NCBI RefSeq assembly: GCF_025398315.1
Contig: NZ_JAODOQ010000001.1
Location: forward strand, 2,976,001-3,040,000
Length of the DNA: 64,000 bases
Direction: 5' to 3'
Source of the DNA: Shewanella phaeophyticola
GTDB taxonomy: Bacteria; Pseudomonadota; Gammaproteobacteria; Enterobacterales; Shewanellaceae
Shown here piece by piece: positions 12,691 through 21,894 of the stretch. Numbering within the stretch: position 1 is the first letter of the stretch; each line of letters starts with the position of its first letter. Both the position numbers and the translations under genes were made by a program. The notes below the pieces were generated by a model that did not search any database, had not been told where the DNA came from, and saw nothing but the letters and a program-made list of their open reading frames with translations.

Positions 12691-14349
12691 ATGCTTTGCC
12701 AACTCAGCATTAACAATTTTGCTATCGTACGTTTTTTAGAACTCGACTTTAAAGCCGGTATGACAAGCATCACCGGTGAAACCGGTGCTGGTAAGTCGAT
12801 TGCCATCGACGCTCTGGGGTTATGTTTAGGTAATCGCAGTGATGCTAATACCGTCAGGCCTGGCGCAAGTAAAACAGAAGTCAGCGCTCGCTTTACCCTG
12901 CACGATGTACCTTTAGCTAAACGCTGGCTTGAAGACAATGATCTTGACGCTGAAGATGAATGCATTCTGCGCCGTACCATCAATAGTGATGGCCGTTCTC
13001 GTGCCTATATCAATGGCAATCCTGTACCCGTGACACAATTAAAAGCCATTGGCCAGTTGCTCATTGGCATTCACGGGCAGCATGCCCATCATGCAATGCT
13101 CAAAAGCGAGCACCAATTGAATTTGCTCGACAGTTACGCCAACCATAAATTACTCCTTGATAGTGTTAGTGCCAGTTATCAGCGTTGCAAACAGGTTGAA
13201 AACCAACTAAAACAACTTGAACAAGCACAGCATGAGCGTATCTCTCGCCAACAGTTGCTGCAATATCAGGTCGAAGAGTTAAACGAGTTTAACCTAGGCT
13301 TAGAAGAGTTTGATGAAATAGAACAAGAGCACAAGCGTTTAGCTAATGGCACCGATTTAATTGAATGCTGCCAGGCGGGTTTACACTTACTTACTGAAAG
13401 CGATGAAGGCAACATTGAATCACTGCTCAATAAAGTGACCAGCATTGCTGACACGTTACAAGGATATGATGACTCGCTTGCGCCCATTAGCACCATGTTA
13501 AATGAAGCATTAATCCAGGTACAAGAAAGTGCCAGTGAAATAGAAAGCTATTTAAGTCGCTTAGAACTCGACCCTGAACATTTTGCCTTTCTTGAAAAAC
13601 GCTTATCAACAGCAATGCAACTCGCTCGAAAGCATCATGTTAGCCCAGACAAGCTCGCATTACATCATCAAGAGTTGGTGGCAGAGCTGGCCGAGCTTGC
13701 TGGTGATGAAAGCAAACTGGATGAAATAAGAATGCAGCTTGAGGCCAGCCAAAAGGCCTATTTAACCAATGCCCAAAAGCTCAGTCAAAGTCGCAGTCGT
13801 TACGCCAAAGAGCTAGATAAATTAGTCACTCATTCGATTCATGAGCTCAATATGCCTAAAGGTAAATTTTGCATCCAAGTCAATCACGACCCAGCCAATA
13901 TTTCAATGAATGGCAGTGACAGTATCGAATTTATGGTGACCACTAACCCAGGGCAGCCTTTACAACCCATTTCTAAAGTGGCTTCGGGTGGCGAGTTATC
14001 ACGAATAGGATTAGGTATTCAGGTGATAACCGCTAAAAAAGTCGCCACTCCAACATTGATATTTGATGAAGTTGATGTGGGTATTTCAGGTCCTACGGCA
14101 TCAGTAGTAGGTAGAATGCTCCGCAGCCTTGGAGAATCAACTCAGGTATTGTGTGTAACTCATTTACCACAAGTTGCAGGAAATGGTCATCAGCACATGT
14201 TTGTAAATAAGTTTAATAAGGCCGGTAGCACTGAAACCACAATGCAAGCATTAGATAAAGATCAACGCGTTGATGAACTGGCGCGTTTATTAGGTGGCGA
14301 CGTGATTACTGAAAACACCTTAGCTAATGCTCGCGAGTTATTGCAGTAA
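12691..14349 (+). CDS. recN: DNA repair protein RecN
   Basis: SMC-like ATPase that helps repair double-strand breaks and holds sister DNA together during the SOS response. It is 552 residues, usual length. The N-terminal half of the ATPase head has the Walker A motif TGETGAGKSIAIDALG (about 29-44). A long coiled-coil arm follows (about 155-385). The C-terminal head has the signature KVASGGELSRIGLG (about 429), Walker B LIFDEVDVGISGPTA (about 454) and the switch His in VLCVTHLPQVAG. It starts at ATG 12691 after AGGAA. Two LexA boxes cover the promoter, which predicts strong damage induction as in E. coli. Confidence 0.97.
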   Translation: MLCQLSINNFAIVRFLELDFKAGMTSITGETGAGKSIAIDALGLCLGNRSDANTVRPGASKTEVSARFTLHDVPLAKRWLEDNDLDAEDECILRRTINSDGRSRAYINGNPVPVTQLKAIGQLLIGIHGQHAHHAMLKSEHQLNLLDSYANHKLLLDSVSASYQRCKQVENQLKQLEQAQHERISRQQLLQYQVEELNEFNLGLEEFDEIEQEHKRLANGTDLIECCQAGLHLLTESDEGNIESLLNKVTSIADTLQGYDDSLAPISTMLNEALIQVQESASEIESYLSRLELDPEHFAFLEKRLSTAMQLARKHHVSPDKLALHHQELVAELAELAGDESKLDEIRMQLEASQKAYLTNAQKLSQSRSRYAKELDKLVTHSIHELNMPKGKFCIQVNHDPANISMNGSDSIEFMVTTNPGQPLQPISKVASGGELSRIGLGIQVITAKKVATPTLIFDEVDVGISGPTASVVGRMLRSLGESTQVLCVTHLPQVAGNGHQHMFVNKFNKAGSTETTMQALDKDQRVDELARLLGGDVITENTLANARELLQ

Positions 14350-14416
14350 AGGTCATCACTTATCAAAAGTTAATCGGCATGTTATTATTATGTTAAATGG
14401 ACTTTGCGGATAAAAA

Positions 14417-15553
14417 ATGATGATGACGGTGTTAAAAACGATTGGTGTGCTGGTTGGGATAATCAGCAGTTTATTGGTATTTGGTGTTGTTTGCTTAGTG
14501 GCAATCAACGCGTCTGACAGAACAAAATCACCTAATACACTACTCGTTGAAAGCTGGCTAAAGCAACAACCTGTTGTATCGGACACAAACGGGTTTGTAT
14601 ATGTAATGGCGATGCTAGGCACTACCGAAGAAAATAAGTTGAATCCACCAGAAGCAACGCTTCGCTTTAGTGATCAGCAGACCAAATTAATTCGCGACTT
14701 TAAAGAAGCTTGCCACTCAGCAAATTTGGATACTTGCAATGAGTTTTTCAGCCGTAATAATGAAACAATTAACCGTGCTATTAATGCCCATCAAACCAAT
14801 ATTGATAAATACAATGTATTAGTCGCTATGCCTGATTGGCAAGAAAGCGATCAGTCTTTAATGCCTCATGATCAAATTCGCTGGTCTCAACTTTTTCAGT
14901 TAAGAGAGCTAAGCTTACTTGGTACTCTGAATCGCCCGGGAACTACCACCAACAAAATAGATGTTGATGCTGCAATAGCATTCCTAAATAAAGAAACGTA
15001 CTTTTGGAATAATGTATATCACTCATCGAGATCGTTACTGTCTCATATGATTGTCAGTGGTGTACTGAAGGAGCAACTCCGCTTTGCGAGCACTTTAGCT
15101 CAAAGCAATAAAGAAGTGGTTAAAAATATCAATGCTTGGCAATCACCTTTCAGCTTAAGTCAAAATGACTTCGAACGTATATTTTCAGGTGAATGGCTCT
15201 TTGGTCACAACGCCATGCAGCAAATGGTAATGGAAGCTCAACAGGATACTGCACCATTTTACGAACAATGGTTAGCCAAAATGTTTATTAAACCCATTGA
15301 TGATGATAACTTGCGAGCTGAATATTTCGTTAACATGGTTAAAGAGCCTGTATCAACAGATGCATCGCTTATGCTTAAAAAGCCTGAATATTGCGATAAC
15401 GACAATGCCTTGATGCAGTTATGGCAATTACGCTACAACCCTATCGGTAAAGTATTAAGCTGCACTTTTTATGAAAGCGATCTTAAACTGCGTGTCGTCA
15501 ATATGAATAACGAAATAGAACAGCTACGCACTAATTTAATGATGATTCAATAG
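14417..15553 (+). CDS. Uncharacterised membrane-anchored protein, 378 residues
   Basis: No family recognised. One N-terminal hydrophobic segment (about 5-30, VLKTIGVLVGIISSLLVFGVVCLVAINA) is followed by a hydrophilic, mostly helical domain, so the bulk probably faces the periplasm. The second codon region has three tandem Met codons, so the exact start could be 14417, 14420 or 14423. There are six Cys, with pairs CHSANLDTC and CTFYE that could form disulfides. It is flanked by recN and a strong bidirectional terminator and is read alone. The C-terminus ends rather abruptly in a charged helix (NNEIEQLRTNLMMIQ), so a late frameshift hiding a longer tail cannot be excluded. Confidence 0.75.
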   Translation: MMMTVLKTIGVLVGIISSLLVFGVVCLVAINASDRTKSPNTLLVESWLKQQPVVSDTNGFVYVMAMLGTTEENKLNPPEATLRFSDQQTKLIRDFKEACHSANLDTCNEFFSRNNETINRAINAHQTNIDKYNVLVAMPDWQESDQSLMPHDQIRWSQLFQLRELSLLGTLNRPGTTTNKIDVDAAIAFLNKETYFWNNVYHSSRSLLSHMIVSGVLKEQLRFASTLAQSNKEVVKNINAWQSPFSLSQNDFERIFSGEWLFGHNAMQQMVMEAQQDTAPFYEQWLAKMFIKPIDDDNLRAEYFVNMVKEPVSTDASLMLKKPEYCDNDNALMQLWQLRYNPIGKVLSCTFYESDLKLRVVNMNNEIEQLRTNLMMIQ

Positions 15554-15598
15554 CCATCAAGTAGTAATAATACCAACACTTCAATACTAATAGCCCAA

Positions 15599-15627
15599 TA
15601 AAAAAGAGCATCAGGTGCTCTTTTTTA
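15599..15627. terminator. Bidirectional terminator between convergent genes
   Basis: AAAAAAGAGCA and TGCTCTTTTTT form an 11-bp stem around TCAGG. A/T tracts on both sides let it serve the plus-strand gene ending at 15553 and pgpA ending at 15669. Confidence 0.9.
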
Positions 15628-15668
15628 TTGTGTGATAAATGGCTGTTATAAATAGCCTGAATTCAGGA

Positions 15669-16163
15669 TCAGGTTAAATAATAAATCGCTAGTTGCACTC
15701 CAATTAATGCAAATATGCCTGCTAAGACATCGTCTATCATAATCCCAAAACCACCGTGGACTTTGGCATCAAGCCAGCGAATAGGCCAAGGCTTAATGAT
15801 GTCAAAAAAGCGAAATAATATAAAACCAAGTACTAAGTATAGAAAACCAGCGGGCGCAGCGATCATGGTGATCATTAACCCAACCACTTCATCCCACACA
15901 ATCGCACCGTGATCATGTACCCCCATATCTTTGGCCGCTTTACCACAAATGTAAAAACCAGCAAGCATACTCAATATAGTAATCAACAAGTAATGACCTA
16001 AGCTTAATTGCTGCATTAATAGCACTAAAGGCACGGCAGCTAAGGTGCCAAAGGTTCCTGGCGCTTTGGCAACTTTACCACTGCCAAAACCCAATGCAAA
16101 AAAATGAATAGGGTTAGTAAGCGACAGTTTGAGTACGAATTTATCTTGAGTCAGTAGTTTCAT
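15669..16163 (-). CDS. pgpA: Phosphatidylglycerophosphatase A
   Basis: Dephosphorylates phosphatidylglycerophosphate to phosphatidylglycerol at the inner membrane. It is 164 residues. The PgpA family blocks are visible: FGSGKVAKAPGTFGTLAAVP (about 27-46), the acidic motif GAIVWDEVVGLM with the likely metal ligands (about 87), FRFFDIIKPWPI and the final MIDDVLAGIFA. Three to four hydrophobic segments are present. It starts 10 bases after the thiL stop, so it is co-transcribed as the last gene of the nusB-thiL-pgpA tail of the riboflavin cluster, as in E. coli. Confidence 0.95.
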   Translation of the reverse strand: MKLLTQDKFVLKLSLTNPIHFFALGFGSGKVAKAPGTFGTLAAVPLVLLMQQLSLGHYLLITILSMLAGFYICGKAAKDMGVHDHGAIVWDEVVGLMITMIAAPAGFLYLVLGFILFRFFDIIKPWPIRWLDAKVHGGFGIMIDDVLAGIFALIGVQLAIYYLT

Positions 16164-16173
16164 AAGCCGTCAT

Positions 16174-17130
16174 TTAAAAGTGTTCAAAACCATGCGATAC
16201 CGGAACAAACGGTTCACCTTGGTCAACCAACTTGAGTTTATCACCGGCACAAATTTGACCGATTTTGACAAATTTAACCCCTGCATGGATCAATGCAGTA
16301 TCAATCGCTCCGCGTTGAGACTCTGGCACAGTAAATAATAATTCATAGTCTTCACCGCCAGTTAATGCATAACTCAGCGCCTCTTCACGGCTTAAGTTTG
16401 CTTTAATGGATGATGATAACGGGATTTGGCTAACATCGATAATTGCACCGACTTTTGAAGCCTTAAGCACATGTTGAATATCGGACACCAACCCATCTGA
16501 TAAATCGATAGCACTGGTGGCTAAGTTGCGTAAAGCTTGTCCGGCTAACACACGTGGCGTGGGATAGTAATGACGGTTAATCAGGTATTCTTTATCATCG
16601 GTGTTAACGATTTTAGCGCCGCGCAAAATATCTAAACCTAAAGCGGAATCCCCCAACGTACCGGTGACATAAACCCAATCACCATTGTTAGCTCCGCCGC
16701 GAGTTAACGCACTGCCTTTTATCACTTGGCCATTAATGGTTATAGTGATACTGCGAGTACCACGCGTAGTGTCGCCACCAATTAACGCAATACCGTAATA
16801 CTCGGCAATTTCAAATAAGCCGTCACTAAATTGTTCTAGCCATTCAGGCTCAACACTCGGTAAAGTAATTGCTAAGGTAAACCACGCAGGCTCTGCGCCC
16901 ATTGCGGCTAAATCGGATAGATTTACTGCCAGTGATTTATAACCTAAAGCATGGGCTGGAATGTCAGCTAAAAAGTGAACGTTTTCAACTAACGTGTCAC
17001 AAGATATTGCAATCGATTTATTTTCTGCTGGATTCACTAAAGCACAATCGTCGCCAATGCTAAGTTCAACATCGCGTCTTTTTTGGCCTTTATTGCGGAA
17101 GTAATGTTCAATGAGTTGAAATTCTTTCAC
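16174..17130 (-). CDS. thiL: Thiamine-monophosphate kinase
   Basis: Phosphorylates thiamine monophosphate to thiamine pyrophosphate with ATP. It is 318 residues. It opens MKEFQLIEHYFRN, then has the metal/ATP motif SIGDDCALV, VNLSDLAAMGAEP (about 70), GGDTTRG (about 118), AIDLSDGLVSDI (about 208) and ALTGGEDYELLFTV (about 258), all in the ThiL/PurM order. It follows nusB after an 87-base gap holding a terminator-like hairpin and precedes pgpA by 10 bases. Confidence 0.97.
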   Translation of the reverse strand: MKEFQLIEHYFRNKGQKRRDVELSIGDDCALVNPAENKSIAISCDTLVENVHFLADIPAHALGYKSLAVNLSDLAAMGAEPAWFTLAITLPSVEPEWLEQFSDGLFEIAEYYGIALIGGDTTRGTRSITITINGQVIKGSALTRGGANNGDWVYVTGTLGDSALGLDILRGAKIVNTDDKEYLINRHYYPTPRVLAGQALRNLATSAIDLSDGLVSDIQHVLKASKVGAIIDVSQIPLSSSIKANLSREEALSYALTGGEDYELLFTVPESQRGAIDTALIHAGVKFVKIGQICAGDKLKLVDQGEPFVPVSHGFEHF

Positions 17131-17186
17131 ATTCAGTTTGGTACGGAAAACCGACCACCTTAATTTAGAAACAATTAATAGATATG

Positions 17187-17211
17187 AAAAACGGCATCCG
17201 AAGATACCGTT
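17187..17211 (-). terminator. Hairpin after nusB
   Basis: On the minus strand AACGGTATC and GATGCCGTT pair around a stable TTCG tetraloop, then TTTTC. It lies 7-30 bases past the nusB stop and may reduce expression of thiL-pgpA relative to the rib genes. Confidence 0.7.
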
Positions 17212-17217
17212 CTGGTG

Positions 17218-17622
17218 TTACTTGTGTTTCACTAATTTATCAAGCAAGCCGTTTACAAACTTGTGACTGTCGTCTGCACCGAATGCTTTTGCTAATTCGA
17301 TACCTTCGTTAATGGCCACTTTAAACGGCACATCTTTACGGAAGGTCAACTCGTAAGTTGCCAAACGTACAATAGCTTTCTCTACTGGTGAAACATCTTC
17401 AAAATCACGATCTAAATGTGGCTTTAGTAAATCATCAATCTGTGAAGTTTTAGACGCCACACCTGATAATAATTCACGAAAATAAGCAACATCTACACCG
17501 TCAGTGTTCTGTTCAGTTAAAAACTCATGTTCTACGTCAGCAACATTGTTTTTGCTCAACTGCCATGAATAAATGGCTTGAACGGCTAGACGGCGAGCCT
17601 TACGGCGCTCTGAAGGTTTCAT
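17218..17622 (-). CDS. nusB: Transcription antitermination protein NusB
   Basis: Binds boxA RNA with NusE/S10 in rRNA antitermination. It is 134 residues, all-helical. It has the N-terminal arginine-rich RNA-binding helix [15 protein letters not shown], and the C-terminal family run [29 protein letters not shown]. It starts at ATG 17622, 13 bases after the ribH stop, so it is co-transcribed with the riboflavin genes. Confidence 0.97.
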   Translation of the reverse strand: MKPSERRKARRLAVQAIYSWQLSKNNVADVEHEFLTEQNTDGVDVAYFRELLSGVASKTSQIDDLLKPHLDRDFEDVSPVEKAIVRLATYELTFRKDVPFKVAINEGIELAKAFGADDSHKFVNGLLDKLVKHK

Positions 17623-17635
17623 ACTTTTCCTACTA

Positions 17636-18112
17636 TTACAGCTGTTGTTCTAGTTGTTGCAGTACATTAACCATTTCAAGTAAACCAAGGGCAGCTTCGC
17701 CACCTTTGTTACCTGCTTTAGTACCTGAACGCTCAATAGCTTGTTCAATGGTATCGGTTGTTAATACACCAAATGAAACTGGTAGATCATAGTCTAAAGC
17801 AACTTGAGCTAAACCTTTGTTACATTCACCGGCAACAAAATCAAAATGAGGAGTTCCGCCACGGATCACAGCACCAAGTGCAATGATTCCGTCGAATTTT
17901 CCGCTTGCTGCAACACGCTTTGCCGCAAGTGGTAATTCAACTGCGCCAGGAACACGCACAACAGTAATGTTGTCGTCGCTTACCTGACCGAAACGCTTTA
18001 ATGTGTCTATTGCACCGTCAAGCAGACTTTCAACTAAGAAACTATTGAATCGCGATATTACGATCGCCACTTTGGCATTTTTCGCTTCGATATTACCTTG
18101 AACTACGTTCAT
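17636..18112 (-). CDS. ribH: 6,7-dimethyl-8-ribityllumazine synthase
   Basis: Penultimate step of riboflavin synthesis: joins the pyrimidinedione to dihydroxybutanone phosphate. It is 158 residues, usual size for the icosahedral enzyme. Family landmarks are [21 protein letters not shown] (about 17-37), [15 protein letters not shown] (about 52), [19 protein letters not shown] (about 80-98, with the catalytic His) and [17 protein letters not shown]. It lies between ribBX and nusB. Confidence 0.97.
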   Translation of the reverse strand: MNVVQGNIEAKNAKVAIVISRFNSFLVESLLDGAIDTLKRFGQVSDDNITVVRVPGAVELPLAAKRVAASGKFDGIIALGAVIRGGTPHFDFVAGECNKGLAQVALDYDLPVSFGVLTTDTIEQAIERSGTKAGNKGGEAALGLLEMVNVLQQLEQQL

Positions 18113-18235
18113 TCTATCTTACCTAAATTAGCTAAAGCACCCGGCTCGGGGCAAAAAGAGGCGCTATGATATCACAGCCATTAGCCCTGAGCGCTATGCA
18201 ATTAATGAAATTGTTAAATTTACCGATTACTCGAT

Positions 18236-19339
18236 TTATTCACCGATATAGTCAGTGACTTCTAAGCCAAAGCCTGACAGTGAATGATAACGCTTTGGCG
18301 AACTTAATAGGCGCATGGTTGTGACACCTAAACTGGCTAAGATTTGTGAGCCGACACCGACCTGGCGTGACGTACCTTGCCACATTGCTGAAGCCGGTGA
18401 CTCACCGTTATCTTCAGCTTCAAACGCTTTTACTTTTGCAAGTAATTCGCTTGGATGTTCATTATTACCTAATAACACCAATACACCGCCATCGGCAGCA
18501 ATTCGCTCCATGGCTTGCTCTAGCGGCCAGCTGCGTTTTTGATCGCGCTCAGAACGCAATAAATCGTTAAAGGTGTTTTGTAAATGAACACGTACCAAAC
18601 AGTTTGGCTTTACTTCATCTTTAACCATTGCATAGTGTAGTTGATTATCAATCGTGTCTCTAAAGGTAACCATAGTAAATTCACCAAAACGAGTCGGTAA
18701 TTTACAGGTTGCTTCACGTACAACCGTGGTTTCATTGGTATTACGGTATTCAATAAGATCAGCAATGGTGCCCATCTTAATCCCGTGTTTTTCGCTGAAA
18801 ACCTCTAAATCTGGACGACGCGCCATGGTGCCGTCTTCATTTAAAATCTCAACAATCACGCTCGATGGCTCACAACCTGCTAAGCGTGCTAAATCGCAGC
18901 CGGCTTCAGTGTGACCCGCGCGCGTTAATACCCCACCTTCTTGCGCCATTAACGGAAATATGTGACCAGGTTGCACTAAATCAGACGCTTTAGCTTCTTT
19001 TGCTACCGCGGCTTGCACTGTTACCGCACGGTCGTGTGCTGAAATACCGGTTGTGACACCCGCAGCAGCTTCAATTGACACGGTAAAATTCGTTGAAAAC
19101 TGGGCATTATTATTGGTGACCATTAAAGGTAAATTTAATTGAATACAACGTTCTTTGGTCATTGTTTGGCAAATAAGTCCACGCCCATAGGTTGCCATAA
19201 AATTAATTGCTGCTGGGGTAATTTTATCAGCCGCTATGATCAAGTCGCCTTCATTCTCTCTGTCTTCATCATCCATCAAAATAACCATTTTACCTTGACG
19301 AATATCTTCAATGATTTCTTCTATACTGTGTAGCGCCAT
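18236..19339 (-). CDS. ribBX: RibBX: 3,4-dihydroxy-2-butanone-4-phosphate synthase with a degenerate GTP cyclohydrolase II-like tail
   Basis: The N-terminal domain (about 1-200) is a complete DHBP synthase making the four-carbon precursor of riboflavin: [17 protein letters not shown] (acidic active site), [22 protein letters not shown] and [16 protein letters not shown]. The C-terminal half (about 205-367) aligns with GTP cyclohydrolase II. Where the real enzyme has the three zinc cysteines (CxxGDxxxSxRCDCG), this one has [16 protein letters not shown], and the RQEGRNIGL segment is absent. It therefore should not have RibA activity. This variant is described in Shewanella and other Proteobacteria as RibBX; a separate ribA is expected elsewhere. 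It is often mis-annotated as RibBA. Confidence 0.93.
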   Translation of the reverse strand: MALHSIEEIIEDIRQGKMVILMDDEDRENEGDLIIAADKITPAAINFMATYGRGLICQTMTKERCIQLNLPLMVTNNNAQFSTNFTVSIEAAAGVTTGISAHDRAVTVQAAVAKEAKASDLVQPGHIFPLMAQEGGVLTRAGHTEAGCDLARLAGCEPSSVIVEILNEDGTMARRPDLEVFSEKHGIKMGTIADLIEYRNTNETTVVREATCKLPTRFGEFTMVTFRDTIDNQLHYAMVKDEVKPNCLVRVHLQNTFNDLLRSERDQKRSWPLEQAMERIAADGGVLVLLGNNEHPSELLAKVKAFEAEDNGESPASAMWQGTSRQVGVGSQILASLGVTTMRLLSSPKRYHSLSGFGLEVTDYIGE

Positions 19340-19402
19340 TGTCAGACCTTTATTTATCGATTTATAGTATTTGAATATGTTGGGTACAATTTTTATATGT
19401 CA

Positions 19403-20059
19403 TTAGCGTAAAAAACCCGATTTAGCGAGCAGTTCCATTGTCACTCCTGACGTCGGCTCAGGGTTTGCTTCAGGCTGCATTAACCGCTCTAAATAACGGG
19501 CGATTAAATCCACTTCAATATTAACGTTATCGCCAACCTTTAACTCTACCAAGGTGGTTTCACCTGCAGTATGAGGCACAATAGTTAATCGAAAACGCGT
19601 GCCATCAACTTCGTTGACCGTTAAGCTCACGCCATCAATGGTAATCGACCCTTTATGAGCGATATAACGGCTCAGCGACGCCGGCGCCGACAACCAAAAC
19701 TCTAACGCCTTGCCTCGATAAGCACACTGCTCAACTTTAGCGATGCCATCAACATGACCGCTAACCATATGGCCACCTAACCTTGTCGTCGCCGTCACCG
19801 CTTTTTCAAGGTTTACTTTTTGGCCAACTTGATAACGACTAAAACCCGTTAGCGCGACAGTTTCAGCCGAAATATCTGCAACATAACCGTCTGCCAGGCA
19901 TTCAACTACTGTTAAGCAAACGCCATTCGTTGCAATACTGTCGCCCAATTTAACGTCGGCTAAATCTAATTTTCCACTCGCAACCGTTAGGCGTATATCG
20001 TTACCTTTACGATCAATTTTACGTAATGTGCCAAGGGCTTCGATTATCCCAGTAAACAT
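19403..20059 (-). CDS. ribE: Riboflavin synthase, alpha subunit
   Basis: Dismutates two lumazine molecules to riboflavin (RibE; called ribC in some nomenclatures). It is 218 residues with the two tandem lumazine-binding repeats: MFTGIIEALGTL...GDSIATNGVCLTV (repeat 1, about 1-95) and MVSGHVDGIAKV...GSITIDGVSLTVNEV (repeat 2, about 98-195). A C-terminal trimerisation helix follows (VDLIARYLERLMQ). It sits between ribD and ribBX on the same strand with short gaps. Confidence 0.97.
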   Translation of the reverse strand: MFTGIIEALGTLRKIDRKGNDIRLTVASGKLDLADVKLGDSIATNGVCLTVVECLADGYVADISAETVALTGFSRYQVGQKVNLEKAVTATTRLGGHMVSGHVDGIAKVEQCAYRGKALEFWLSAPASLSRYIAHKGSITIDGVSLTVNEVDGTRFRLTIVPHTAGETTLVELKVGDNVNIEVDLIARYLERLMQPEANPEPTSGVTMELLAKSGFLR

Positions 20060-20118
20060 AATGACTCACTTTTGATTTTGATTCTTTGCTGTCGCTCAGG
20101 TTTTACAGTTTGCAACAA

Positions 20119-21264
20119 TTAATAGGTTTTATTATATCTGAGGATATAACGCTTATCTTGGCCTACGCTGCGCTCGTCGATTAATTGCAGGGCAGGTGTT
20201 TGCTCCATCGCACTGTAATTAGGAAGCTGCAGCATATTACGACCATGACTACCAAGGATTTTAGGCGCTTGATAAAGCACAATGTCATCCTCCAGTCCTT
20301 GAGCCACAAAGGCCCCCGCTAACGTCGCACCGGCCTCGACTAATACTGAGTTGGCCGTTTTCCCCAAATACGTTAACAAGGCCAACAACGGGATTCTACC
20401 CGACGAATCACACTCTAGAACTAAAAATGACACATGAGCAGGAAAAGCCGCTTTAACCTCTGGCAGATAATCACACCCTGACACCAGTAAGATCGGACTT
20501 TCAATGGCAAAAAGTTGTTGATTTGCGGTTAATCTTGCTCGGCTATCTAACACCACTCTGAGTGGCTGAAAAATTTCACCAGGAGTATGACGAGTGGTTA
20601 AGTCGCCCAATGTTTCAAAACGCACATTTAAACTTGGGTCATCGACCAAAACCGTTTCAACGCCAGTAATTAATGCACAGTGGCTTGCGCGGTATTTTTG
20701 CACATCTGCGCGCGCAGCAGTGCCGGTAATCCATTTAGACACGCCATTAGACAAGGCTGTTTTGCCATCTAGACTGGCCGCTATTTTTACCGTCACCCAA
20801 GGTAAACCGGTTTTCATCCGCTTCATAAACCCAAGGTTTAGCCCGTAAGCTTGTTCAGTTAATAAGCCGACATCAACCTCAATACCCGCCTCTTCAAGCA
20901 TGGCAATACCACGTCCAGACACTTCCGGGTTGGCATCGGTCACAGCCACAACCACTCTCGCGACGTTGGCATTGATAAGCCCCAATGCACACGGCGGCGT
21001 TCGCCCATAATGGCTGCACGGCTCTAAGGTCACATATGCTGTAGCACCTTGAGCTGATAAGCCTTGCTCTTGAATCATCTTAAGCGCGTTAACCTCAGCA
21101 TGTCCTTGGCCAGCACGTTGATGATACCCTTCACCGATAATTTGCCCTTGCTTGACAATAACGCACCCCACACAAGGATTAGGCCTTGTGGTATAACGGC
21201 CTCGTTCTGCCAGCATAATGGCTCGGCTCATCATTTCAATATCGACGCTAGACCAGTTAGACAT
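20119..21264 (-). CDS. ribD: Riboflavin biosynthesis deaminase/reductase RibD
   Basis: Bifunctional enzyme: deaminates then reduces the pyrimidine intermediate of riboflavin synthesis. The deaminase domain has the zinc ligands in GHAEVNAL (about 47) and PCSHYGRTPPC (about 72-82). The reductase domain follows with VTVKIAASLDGKTAL, SKWITG and the late SVLVEAGATLAGAF. I prefer the start at ATG 21264 (MSNWSSVDIEMM), preceded by AGAGAG at good spacing and matching family length (381 residues). An upstream in-frame ATG at 21288 would add eight residues. Confidence 0.95.
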   Translation of the reverse strand: MSNWSSVDIEMMSRAIMLAERGRYTTRPNPCVGCVIVKQGQIIGEGYHQRAGQGHAEVNALKMIQEQGLSAQGATAYVTLEPCSHYGRTPPCALGLINANVARVVVAVTDANPEVSGRGIAMLEEAGIEVDVGLLTEQAYGLNLGFMKRMKTGLPWVTVKIAASLDGKTALSNGVSKWITGTAARADVQKYRASHCALITGVETVLVDDPSLNVRFETLGDLTTRHTPGEIFQPLRVVLDSRARLTANQQLFAIESPILLVSGCDYLPEVKAAFPAHVSFLVLECDSSGRIPLLALLTYLGKTANSVLVEAGATLAGAFVAQGLEDDIVLYQAPKILGSHGRNMLQLPNYSAMEQTPALQLIDERSVGQDKRYILRYNKTY

Positions 21265-21337
21265 GGTTGAACTCTCTTTGAATGCCATAAAGCATTACTC
21301 ATTTATCACAATGGGTAATCATGGCTTGAGGTAGTGA

Positions 21338-21787
21338 TTATTTTTGTAATTTAGCGATAGCTTCGCCAAATTGTGACACATCTTCAAATGCACGATAAAC
21401 TGAAGCAAAGCGAATATAAGCCACTTTATCTAGGCTCATTAATTGCTCCATCATCAAATTACCAATCATTTCAGAGTCGACTTCACGCTCGCCAGTGGCG
21501 CGTAAAGTGGATTTAATTTTACTCAGCGCCTGTTCGATTTCATCAATTGATACCGGACGTTTTTCAACTGCACGCAGCATGCCACCACGCAGTTTTTCTT
21601 CATCAAAGGGTTGTCTGGTGCCATCGCGTTTTATCACCCGTGGCATCACTAACTCAGCGCCTTCAAAGGTCGTAAAACGTTCATGACATTCGGTACATTC
21701 CCGGCGACGACGAACTTGGTGACCGTCGGCCACTAAACGAGAATCGATGACTTTAGTATCGGTCGCGCTACAAAAAGGGCAATGCAT
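21338..21787 (-). CDS. nrdR: Transcriptional repressor NrdR
   Basis: Nucleotide-sensing repressor of ribonucleotide reductase genes. It is 149 residues from ATG 21787, the family start [17 protein letters not shown], which has a perfect AGGAGG ribosome site five bases upstream; the longer frame to 21808 has none. A zinc ribbon (Cys 3, 6, 31, 34: CPFC...CTECHERF) is followed by the ATP-cone domain with [19 protein letters not shown]. It lies between glyA and ribD, the usual place. Confidence 0.97.
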   Translation of the reverse strand: MHCPFCSATDTKVIDSRLVADGHQVRRRRECTECHERFTTFEGAELVMPRVIKRDGTRQPFDEEKLRGGMLRAVEKRPVSIDEIEQALSKIKSTLRATGEREVDSEMIGNLMMEQLMSLDKVAYIRFASVYRAFEDVSQFGEAIAKLQK

Positions 21788-21805
21788 TGAACCTCCTGCA
21801 GAAAA

Positions 21806-21833
21806 CAAAATGGCCGCTAAAATTAGCGGCCAT
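21806..21833 (-). terminator. Terminator after glyA
   Basis: On the minus strand ATGGCCGCTAA pairs with TTAGCGGCCAT (11 bp), then TTTGTTTTC. It ends glyA transcription about 60 bases after its stop. The hairpin overlaps the leader of nrdR, so nrdR needs its own promoter or read-through. Confidence 0.75.
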
Positions 21834-21894
21834 TAAAGTTTATCCTATTTGTGGCGCAAGGTTAACCTAAACCTCAACGCCTAAACAATCAAGA

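Noticed and set aside
19340..19402. FMN riboswitch before ribBX
   Set aside because: The gap is too short and shows none of the conserved RFN elements.
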